Source: Roseibacillus sp. (lineage in GTDB: Bacteria; Verrucomicrobiota; Verrucomicrobiia; Verrucomicrobiales; Akkermansiaceae). Taken from it: DNA of 12,683 nt. This document shows, piece after piece, positions 6,602 through 12,683 of this stretch. Positions within the stretch are counted from its first letter, which is position 1. Every line of letters starts with the position of its first letter. The DNA lies in assembly GCA_002729275.1 (NCBI GenBank), contig PBTP01000035.1, forward strand, positions 2,406 to 15,088, given 5' to 3'. Made by a program: the position numbers and the translations under genes. Below the pieces are notes generated by a model. That model ran no database searches, was not told the origin of the DNA, and worked only from the letters and a program-made list of their open reading frames with translations.

Positions 6602-7957
6602 TTATTCCCCGTAATTGAAGGGGTCTGAGTATTTTGGATCAGTGGCGAGGTTGGGGTCCGTGAGGGTATGCAGGAAAGCTACGAGGGCCCTTTTCTCACC
6701 TTCGCTGAGGTTCAATCGGATAGGGCGATTGTTATTGCGGAGCTGAGGAGCGAGATTGGGATGGTTGACGACCTGGGAATCGTAGAATTCGACGACCTGT
6801 TCCAAGGTGCCGAATCTACCATCATGCATGTAGGGTCCCGTGAGAGCGATATTACGGAGGGAGGGAACCTTGAACTTACCAAGATCCTGTTGCCGGCGTG
6901 TGATGGCACCTATGCCCGGATCCGTGTAGGGATTTTCAAGACCATTATTGAAAACGTTGTCAGGGACAAAGTTATCAGTCCTGTGGCAGTCGTCACACCG
7001 TCCCTGTCCATTGAAGATTCGTCGCCCTTGATTCTCTTCCGGGCTGAAGTTGGAGAAGTTTTTCGACCTCCCAAGATCAAACTTGGATTCTGTTGAGATG
7101 ATGCTGCGAATAAACTGGGCGAGGGCGAGAGCGATCCGTTCCGAGGTCACGACGGCGTCTCCGAAGGTGGAGGTGAAAAGTTCGGCATAGTAGCGCTCTG
7201 CGGAAACTTTGGTAACAAGTTCAGTGAGGGTCAGCCCCATTTCCACTTTGTTCTGAATAGGCTCTAAAACCTGCTCCTCCAGTGTTTGGGAGCGCTCATC
7301 CCAGAAGAAATGTTCTCGCTCGTAGTATTTGGCGTTGGTCAGGCCCATCGAGTTACGGCCAGTTTCACTTCCAAGAAATCCGATACTGAATTGACGAGGA
7401 TCTGAGAAACCATGCTCCTGCTGATGGCAGGATGCGCATGAGGTGGTGTTATTGGCGGAGAGGCGCTTGTCGTAAAAAAGGACTCGTCCGAGTGTGGCTC
7501 CGCGGTCGGTAACTGGATTGCCAGTGGGGGTATTGTCCTGGGCTAGTATTTGAGGGGTAAGAAAATGAGCAGGAAGAGAGGGAAGGGCATAGTTGTCAGG
7601 CGTGGATGGAAGTGCCAGAGCCTGGCTTGCATTACTCACCCCCGTTTGCAGAACCGGATCGAAGGTCAGACGATAGAAGGAGCGTGGCGCGTTTTGGAGA
7701 ACGTGCAAATTTGTGCCAAAGCTCCCGTTATGAACTTTAATGGTCTGGAATTCATACCACGAGACGAGGTCATTTGAGATCTCCAGATTCCATGTATGGT
7801 TCCCCGGGTCCGCGATAGAGACCCGCATGAACCCATTGTCTGCTTGCAGAGAAAAATCGACTTGTGAATCTGCAGGGACCTGGGCCCCTGCGGGGGTTAC
7901 CACCGCAAGGGTTGTTACCAGGCGAAAGACATGGGTATGGGCTCCGAGGTTTTTCAT
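6602..7957 (-). CDS. Exported di-heme cytochrome c peroxidase / MauG-family protein
   Basis: 451 residues, longer than plain bacterial cytochrome c peroxidases (about 330) because of an added N-terminal domain. Residues 1-25 (ending TLAVVTPAGA) are a Sec signal. Residues about 38-98 are a beta domain of the verrucomicrobial type (LEISNDLVSWYEF ... PRSFYRL). The di-heme unit follows: GRVLFYDKRLSANN, first heme site CASCH (174-178), FFWDERSQTLEEQVLEPI (217-234), VEMG (238-241), second heme site CDDCH (321-325), then VPSLRNIALTGPYMHDGRFG (364-383) and a closing helix with VAFLHTLTDP. Both heme-binding motifs are intact. The family reduces hydrogen peroxide or, in MauG-like members, oxidises protein or small-molecule substrates in the periplasm. 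By eye, Tyr392 (VVEFYDS) sits where classical peroxidases have the axial Met, as in MauG. No Shine-Dalgarno sequence precedes the ATG; it stands alone between gaps of 152 and 112 bases. Confidence 0.93.
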   Translation of the reverse strand: MKNLGAHTHVFRLVTTLAVVTPAGAQVPADSQVDFSLQADNGFMRVSIADPGNHTWNLEISNDLVSWYEFQTIKVHNGSFGTNLHVLQNAPRSFYRLTFDPVLQTGVSNASQALALPSTPDNYALPSLPAHFLTPQILAQDNTPTGNPVTDRGATLGRVLFYDKRLSANNTTSCASCHQQEHGFSDPRQFSIGFLGSETGRNSMGLTNAKYYEREHFFWDERSQTLEEQVLEPIQNKVEMGLTLTELVTKVSAERYYAELFTSTFGDAVVTSERIALALAQFIRSIISTESKFDLGRSKNFSNFSPEENQGRRIFNGQGRCDDCHRTDNFVPDNVFNNGLENPYTDPGIGAITRRQQDLGKFKVPSLRNIALTGPYMHDGRFGTLEQVVEFYDSQVVNHPNLAPQLRNNNRPIRLNLSEGEKRALVAFLHTLTDPNLATDPKYSDPFNYGE

Positions 7958-8013
7958 GAATAATCATGAACCACATGCCGCGCGATAGGGCCATGCGCTT
8001 TACCTATGCTTTA

Positions 8014-8027
8014 CGGTCTTAACAGAC
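8014..8027 (-). repeat. Copy 2 of the short imperfect-palindrome element, upstream of the peroxidase gene
   Basis: The minus strand reads GTCTGTTAAGACCG, matching copy 1 (6530-6546) except for a three-base gap; the shared uninterrupted core is GTTAAGACCG. On the plus strand TCTTAA also occurs twice exactly 11 bases apart (8017-8022 and 8028-8033), a spacing typical of OmpR/PhoB-type regulator sites. It lies about 60-75 bases before the peroxidase start, in a plausible promoter position. No convincing -35/-10 pair was found. Confidence 0.28.
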
Positions 8028-8109
8028 TCTTAATGGTCTCCACTACCTGATCGAGGTAGGGCGGGAGTAATGACAGATCACTTCGTGCGGGCTCAATCTG
8101 GTCTGCCTG

Positions 8110-10383
8110 TTACTGGGAAATCCACGGACGCGCCTGCTTGACGAGCAGTTCTCCGTCATCGGTAATCTTGAACTCCACTTCCATTGCCCACGAGGACCAG
8201 TTAGAGGGCTGATACAAGGAGCGGAAATGGTTGTGAACCATGTCCATCTTTATCTTGAGGTCGAGGGCCTGAGTCCGGGTGAGGATGGTCTCTCCTCGGG
8301 GGAGTAGATTCGAGAAACGAATGTATTGAATTTCATCTGAACCTCCAAGTAGCTCGGCGATGAGGTATTCCTCCGGGGTTGTTCCGGCTTCAGGATTCGT
8401 GACCAGATTTTCTCCAACTTGGACGTTCACATAATGGCCCTCCCATGCGGGATCGAAGATGTTGGTCGTCACTCCGACTCCGTTGGCCTGCTCTCCGGTG
8501 TAGTTAGGGTGAACCAGAACCCCCATGGCTGCGGAGAAATGGTCAATGCGCCAGAATTCACGTTCTTCGAAGGCTCGGTAGTTCCAGAGGCTGGCCCAAA
8601 CCTGCTTCACGCTTTTTTCCAAGGGTCCTTCGTCGCGGCCGTGAGTATAGGAGCTGTAAAGACCAGCGCCGTTGAAGCCTTCGAGGTCTTCATTGTTTGT
8701 GCTCGATCGCAGTCTCAGGGTGACGTTGGGTCTCCATGAGGCTCTGAGCCTGTTCACGTCCTCGGTCATCCAGGCGGGTAGGGGAGAGTCCTCTAAAGCG
8801 CTCTGGAAGCGTCTCAGCAGAGCATCCCTGAAGAGGGGAGAGCTCTGGAACAGGGCCTGTCCCATCATATTGCGGGCCTGATCATAAAGCCCGTTGAACT
8901 TCATGAACTCATCGTAGAAGTAAAATGGGATGGCATATCCATCCGGCGAATTCCGAGGGATCACCCTGCGCAATTCTGCGACGTTTGCTGTTTTTGCTCC
9001 GAAGGCATCAGATGCCCCGAAGCGAATCTGCGAAAGAGGACGGATTTCGGTAATGCTGAGGTTCCTTACAGGGGTCTGAGGCTGTGCTGGCCGGATCGCT
9101 TCAAACCATGCGTCGACTTCCTCATCCGTGGCGGCGCGAATTTCGAAGCCATCCCGATCAACCCGGTAATAGACATTCTCGCCGAGGAACGGTGCGATAT
9201 CGGGGTGCGAGGAGGCATCCCTGATGTAGGCATTCGGGGTATTATTCTGCATCGCCTTGAGATTGACGTGAGAAAGTGGGGTCTGGGGAATCTCAGTGAT
9301 AATTCCGCCAACATGAGTGAGGTCGTTAGGAATGTTACGGAAGATCACGACATCGCGGACTGAGAGGATTTCGGATCCATTTACTACCCGGAGACGGCCG
9401 TATCCTTCGCCCGGATTAAGCCCCGTAAACACGACATTCCGGTAGAGCTCGTCCGTCTGGATCACGTTCACGTAGGAATTATCAAAAGCTTCCTGCTCGT
9501 CTTCATAGATTGTCCGCTGAGTTTCACTTGCAGGATGATACGCTATATTTCCATCGACGAAGGGCATGGAGGCCGCGATCAGCTCGTATCCCTTTTCCAC
9601 AAACCGGAAGGCAACCGGGTCGGAAGGCCAGAATTCCACAGTGTAGAGCCCCCGCTGGCCCTTCTCGTCGACGTAATTATCGTGAGCGATAAGGCTTCCC
9701 GCGAGGTTCCTCCGGGTTGAATTGTTGAAGTAGGTGTGACTCTGAAAGAGGCTGACGCTGTTGTATCGATTCACAGCCTGGTTGGTGAAGTCGTAGTGAT
9801 ACTGATAACGGGTAGTATCTGCGAAGTAGAGAACGGGGGTAGGAGTGTGGACGTTGTATACGAGAAACTTTACCTCGCGGATTTCGGGTGCTCCGGGTCG
9901 CCCGTCTCTACCTGCCATTCTTTCATAATGTGCCCTATTCGTGAGCATCAGGGATCCGTGGATCCGGTTCACGGGAGGCGCCGGATTGATAGGATTGTAA
10001 TATCCAGGCCTTGCCATTTCGAGCCAGTCGGAAAAGCCGTCATTGTCGAGATCCCCGGCCTGCGAGGATCTGAAGTGGGATAGCTGATAAAAGGCCCTGC
10101 TTTTAGGTCGGGAGGAGTCCGCTATGGTCACCGCGCTGGAATTACTTCTCACGATGGCTACGGGACGGCCGCTACCCAATTCTGATAAGGCGTTAGACCG
10201 GCGAAGAACATGGTAGCCGCCCGGATCCGGGCCTAACTCGAAAGCTATTTTTCCCCCGGGAGTATGCCCTATAGAGTTGATCTTAGGGTTCGCAGGCCCC
10301 GGGAGTGCAGTTCCGATCCAGCAGCAAGTGCCGAGGATCATAAACCGGAGAGAATCAGAAAACGCGGAGAATTGTCGAGGCAC
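8110..10383 (-). CDS. Exported PPDK-type ATP-grasp protein with an N-terminal phosphohistidine swivel domain
   Basis: About 757 residues from the GTG at 10383, giving a charged n-region and hydrophobic core FMILGTCCWIGTALPGPA (14-31); the ATG at 10341 (743 residues) is the alternative but leaves no positive n-region. Order: a beta domain (40-101, ending RAFYQL) like that in the peroxidase; a calcium-loop-like DLDNDGFSDWLE (111-122); an unassigned aromatic-rich region (about 145-340); a PEP-utiliser swivel domain with GGIITE and TPLSHVN (phospho-acceptor candidate His372); then a PPDK_N ATP-grasp domain from GAKTANVAEL (462-471) through RSSTNNEDLEGF (559-570) and VWASLWNYRAF (595-605) to KQARPW (749-754). 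No PEP/pyruvate barrel follows. In the known family, ATP phosphorylates the swivel His, which passes phosphate to a substrate. The His-before-ATP order is that of glucan water dikinase, not PEP synthase. Acceptor unknown; exported location is inferred from the signal only. Confidence 0.85.
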   Translation of the reverse strand: MPRQFSAFSDSLRFMILGTCCWIGTALPGPANPKINSIGHTPGGKIAFELGPDPGGYHVLRRSNALSELGSGRPVAIVRSNSSAVTIADSSRPKSRAFYQLSHFRSSQAGDLDNDGFSDWLEMARPGYYNPINPAPPVNRIHGSLMLTNRAHYERMAGRDGRPGAPEIREVKFLVYNVHTPTPVLYFADTTRYQYHYDFTNQAVNRYNSVSLFQSHTYFNNSTRRNLAGSLIAHDNYVDEKGQRGLYTVEFWPSDPVAFRFVEKGYELIAASMPFVDGNIAYHPASETQRTIYEDEQEAFDNSYVNVIQTDELYRNVVFTGLNPGEGYGRLRVVNGSEILSVRDVVIFRNIPNDLTHVGGIITEIPQTPLSHVNLKAMQNNTPNAYIRDASSHPDIAPFLGENVYYRVDRDGFEIRAATDEEVDAWFEAIRPAQPQTPVRNLSITEIRPLSQIRFGASDAFGAKTANVAELRRVIPRNSPDGYAIPFYFYDEFMKFNGLYDQARNMMGQALFQSSPLFRDALLRRFQSALEDSPLPAWMTEDVNRLRASWRPNVTLRLRSSTNNEDLEGFNGAGLYSSYTHGRDEGPLEKSVKQVWASLWNYRAFEEREFWRIDHFSAAMGVLVHPNYTGEQANGVGVTTNIFDPAWEGHYVNVQVGENLVTNPEAGTTPEEYLIAELLGGSDEIQYIRFSNLLPRGETILTRTQALDLKIKMDMVHNHFRSLYQPSNWSSWAMEVEFKITDDGELLVKQARPWISQ

Positions 10384-10384
10384 A

Positions 10385-10414
10385 CTCCAAGATACAGTCG
10401 AATAGGCCTTGGAG
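10385..10414 (-). other. Inverted repeat between the isocitrate dehydrogenase and ATP-grasp genes
   Basis: A perfect 7-bp inverted repeat (CTCCAAG / CTTGGAG on the minus strand; arms 10408-10414 and 10385-10391) with a 16-base loop. It lies one base before the GTG start candidate, and the downstream arm contains the only GGAG near that start. There is no T-run after it, so a simple intrinsic terminator for the isocitrate dehydrogenase gene is unlikely. Possible roles are weak termination, mRNA end protection, or masking of the GGAG. Confidence 0.35.
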
Positions 10415-10456
10415 ACTAGCGATAAGTTGCTCGTTGGGCTTCTGCCGGCCGGGAGA

Positions 10457-12676
10457 TCAACCGGAAATGATGGAATTGAGTGTTTTGCTCGCCCGCATTG
10501 CCGCGTCTGCGGTGGTGTCGTCGGGACGGTAATAGCCTCCGATTTCAACATCCTTCCCCTGAATCATGTTCAACTCCTCTATGATCGTTTCCTCTGCCTC
10601 TTCCAGTTGTCCGGCAAGGGATAAGAATTCCGCCTTAAGTTCCGGGTCCTCATTCTGAGCCGCGATCGCACGGGCCCAGTAAAGTGCGAGGTAAAAGTGT
10701 GTGCCTCGATTGTCCAACTCCCCACATTTCCGGGAAGGGGCCCGGTCGTTGAGAAGATACTGGGTGCTAGCCTCGTCCAGAGCCTCACTCAGGATACGCG
10801 CTCTCGGACTGCTGAATTTACCAGAGAGGTGCTCGAGGGAGACCGCGAGGGCTAAAAATTCACCGAGGGAGTCCCATCGAAGATGATTTTCTGCATTAAA
10901 TTGTTGAACGTGTTTCGGGGCCGAACCTCCAGCCCCGGTCTCGAACAGGCCTCCCCCATTCATAAGCGGAACAATAGAAAGCATTTTTGCGCTGGTGCCT
11001 ACCTCGAGAATGGGGAAGAGGTCGGTAAGATAGTCTCTCAGGACGTTGCCGGTCACGGAAATGGTATCTTTACCCGCTTTGAGTCGTTCGAGGGTGAATC
11101 GACAGGCATCAACTGGTGATAGAATATGAATATCGAGTGATTCGGTGTCTTGCTCCGCCAGATTTGTCTGCACTTTGCGAATAATCTGGGAGTCGTGACC
11201 GCGGTTTTCGTCGAGCCAGAAGACGGCTGGAGACCCGGTCGCGCGGGCACGGGCGACCGCCAGTTTCACCCAGTCACGAATCGGAGCATCCTTCGTCTGG
11301 CAGGCTCTCCAGAGGTCTCCCTTCTCGACGCTGTGCTCGATAAGGATGTTTCCATCGCCATCGACGATACGAATAGTGCCATCCGCGGGGGCCTGGAACG
11401 TCTTGTCATGGGATCCATACTCCTCGGCCTTCTGGGCCATCAGGCCAACATTCGGAACGGTCCCCATCGTAGCAGGGTCGAAAGCGCCATGCTCACGGCA
11501 GAATTCAATGGTAGATTGATAGACGCCTGCATAGGAGCTGTCGGGGATAACCGCAAGGGTGTCCTGGCGCTCTCCGAGTGCATTCCACATCTTACCGGAG
11601 TCACGAATCATTGCCGGCATGGAGGCATCAATAATGACATCGCTGGGCACGTGTAGATTTGTGATTCCTCGGTCGGAGTTCACCATTGCAAGTCCCGGCC
11701 CCTTGTCGTGACAGGCCTGGAGGTCGGCGTTGATCTCCTCGGATTTCTCCTCAGGAAGAGTCTCAACCTTGGCAAGAAGGTCGCCGATGCCATTGTTGAA
11801 ATCGACTCCGAGTTCATCGAGCAGCGGTTCATGCTTTTCGATCAGCTCCTTGAAGTAGGCCCGCACGCATTGGCCGAAGATTACGGGGTCGGACACTTTC
11901 ATCATGGTGGCCTTCATATGCAGGGAAAAGAGAAGTCCCTCTTCCTTGGCACGAGCAATCTGATGGTCGAGAAAAGAGGAGAGGGCCTTCAGGCTCATGA
12001 CGCTGGCATCCAGGACTTCCCCGGCAAGAAGCGGCGCCGCGGGCTTGAGTACGCCTGTGCTCCCGTGGGGGTCGACAAATTCGATCTGGAAGGTGTTAGC
12101 CTGCTCAGCGGTTATGGACTTCTCCCGGTAGCGAAAATCTCCAGCGGACATGGTGGCGACGGTCGTCTTGGAATCTTTCGCCCACGCGCCCATGGAATGC
12201 GGATTGTTGCGGGCATACTCCTTGACTGCTTTTGGGGCCCGGCGATCAGAATTTCCTTCGCGCAGGACTGGATTTACCGCGCTGCCCTTGATCCGGTCGT
12301 AGCGGGCCTTGATATCTATTTCCTCGGGAGTAGAGGCTGCGGCGGGGTAGTCTGGGAGAGAATATCCGTGCCCTTGTAACTCCTTGATGGCGGCCTTGAG
12401 TTGGGGGATCGAGGCGCTGATGTTGGGCAGCTTGATGATGTTGGCCTCGGGGGTCTTTGCCATGGCGCCAAGTTCAGCTAGTGCATCATCGCACTGTTGG
12501 CTCTCCGCGAGAAAGTCAGGGAACATTGCAAGGATTCGGCCGGCGAGAGAAATGTCCCGGGTCTCAACCCGAATGCCTGACGAGCTTGTGAACCGATGAA
12601 TGATTGGGAGGAGAGAGCGAGTGGCAAGGGCCGGAGCCTCGTCGGTAATCGTATAAATGATCGTGGGAACAGACAT
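10457..12676 (-). CDS. icd: Isocitrate dehydrogenase, NADP-dependent, monomeric type
   Basis: 739 residues, the usual length of monomeric isocitrate dehydrogenases (PF03971), which oxidise isocitrate to 2-oxoglutarate and CO2 in the cytoplasm with NADP. The numbering coincides with that of the Azotobacter enzyme, and the expected residues are in place: Ser132, Asn135, Arg139 and Arg145 around [17 protein letters not shown] (131-147), Lys255, Asp350 in [10 protein letters not shown], Tyr420, and Arg547/Asp548/Asp552 in [10 protein letters not shown]. The NADP-binding set is Lys588/His589 (APKHVQQF), Arg600 and Arg649. Nothing is missing, so it should be active. It has no signal peptide, in contrast with the downstream genes. 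Only 7 bases are visible upstream of the ATG, so its promoter and ribosome-binding site are outside the window. It is probably a housekeeping neighbour rather than part of the exported systems; the next gene starts 73 to 115 bases downstream, depending on its start. Confidence 0.97.
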   Translation of the reverse strand: MSVPTIIYTITDEAPALATRSLLPIIHRFTSSSGIRVETRDISLAGRILAMFPDFLAESQQCDDALAELGAMAKTPEANIIKLPNISASIPQLKAAIKELQGHGYSLPDYPAAASTPEEIDIKARYDRIKGSAVNPVLREGNSDRRAPKAVKEYARNNPHSMGAWAKDSKTTVATMSAGDFRYREKSITAEQANTFQIEFVDPHGSTGVLKPAAPLLAGEVLDASVMSLKALSSFLDHQIARAKEEGLLFSLHMKATMMKVSDPVIFGQCVRAYFKELIEKHEPLLDELGVDFNNGIGDLLAKVETLPEEKSEEINADLQACHDKGPGLAMVNSDRGITNLHVPSDVIIDASMPAMIRDSGKMWNALGERQDTLAVIPDSSYAGVYQSTIEFCREHGAFDPATMGTVPNVGLMAQKAEEYGSHDKTFQAPADGTIRIVDGDGNILIEHSVEKGDLWRACQTKDAPIRDWVKLAVARARATGSPAVFWLDENRGHDSQIIRKVQTNLAEQDTESLDIHILSPVDACRFTLERLKAGKDTISVTGNVLRDYLTDLFPILEVGTSAKMLSIVPLMNGGGLFETGAGGSAPKHVQQFNAENHLRWDSLGEFLALAVSLEHLSGKFSSPRARILSEALDEASTQYLLNDRAPSRKCGELDNRGTHFYLALYWARAIAAQNEDPELKAEFLSLAGQLEEAEETIIEELNMIQGKDVEIGGYYRPDDTTADAAMRASKTLNSIISG

Positions 12677-12683
12677 CGTCAGC

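Noticed and set aside
8043..8059. Small hairpin CTACCT/AGGTAG after the ATP-grasp gene as a terminator
   Set aside because: It has only 6 bp of stem, no T-run, and lies about 50 bases past the stop codon. It is too weak to call.
10384..10551. Upstream extension of the ATP-grasp reading frame to an ATG at 10551
   Set aside because: It would overlap the isocitrate dehydrogenase C-terminus by 95 bases, and the extra residues show no family similarity. They precede the signal-like segment and would spoil it.
11708..12379. 223-codon open frame on the plus strand
   Set aside because: It is antisense to conserved isocitrate dehydrogenase sequence, with active-site residues encoded on the other strand. 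No independent protein family is recognisable.

Overview
The window most likely comes from a Verrucomicrobiota (PVC-group) chromosome. This rests on protein architecture, not on a marker gene. The truncated protein at the left edge ends like the C-terminus of large PVC secreted dehydrogenase/heme proteins. Two other proteins carry an N-terminal beta domain of the 'S-x-D-L-x-x-W ... F-Y-R-L' type common in secreted verrucomicrobial proteins. Almost every product looks exported, and most starts lack a recognisable Shine-Dalgarno sequence. There are no RNA genes, insertion sequences, CRISPR arrays or phage genes, and no gene-free stretch longer than about 150 bases.

Layout: bases 1-398 hold the 3' end of a plus-strand gene, closed by a strong intrinsic terminator (443-469). 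Everything else is one long run of minus-strand genes, read from right to left. These are a complete monomeric NADP-type isocitrate dehydrogenase (12676-10457), an exported protein with a phosphohistidine swivel domain followed by a PPDK-type ATP-grasp domain (about 10383-8110), an exported MauG/CcpA-type di-heme peroxidase (7957-6602), and a tight four-gene group (6489-492). That group encodes a beta-lactamase-like/NamZ fusion, a PhoD-family phosphatase, a sialate O-acetylesterase-family SGNH esterase and an exported amidohydrolase-2 family protein. The spacings within it are 12, 52 and 51 bases.

How the genes may work together: the four-gene group reads as an export-targeted degradation operon. 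It would remove terminal MurNAc and peptide or ester groups (NamZ fusion), phosphate esters (PhoD) and O-acetyl groups (SGNH esterase), and possibly open sugar lactones or act on related cyclic compounds (amidohydrolase). That is consistent with salvage of cell-wall or other decorated glycans, but the joint substrate is inference. The peroxidase and the ATP-grasp protein are adjacent and share a similar N-terminal beta domain, so they may act in the same extracytoplasmic place. Isocitrate dehydrogenase is ordinary central metabolism and probably an unrelated neighbour.

Most worth a second look: the ATP-grasp protein (8110-10383). It has the domain order of glucan water dikinases (swivel histidine before ATP-binding domain), lacks a PEP/pyruvate barrel, and appears to be exported, where ATP is not expected. 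Smaller signals are a hairpin after the peroxidase gene that pairs fully only as minus-strand RNA, and a short imperfect-palindrome element present in the two intergenic regions flanking the peroxidase gene.
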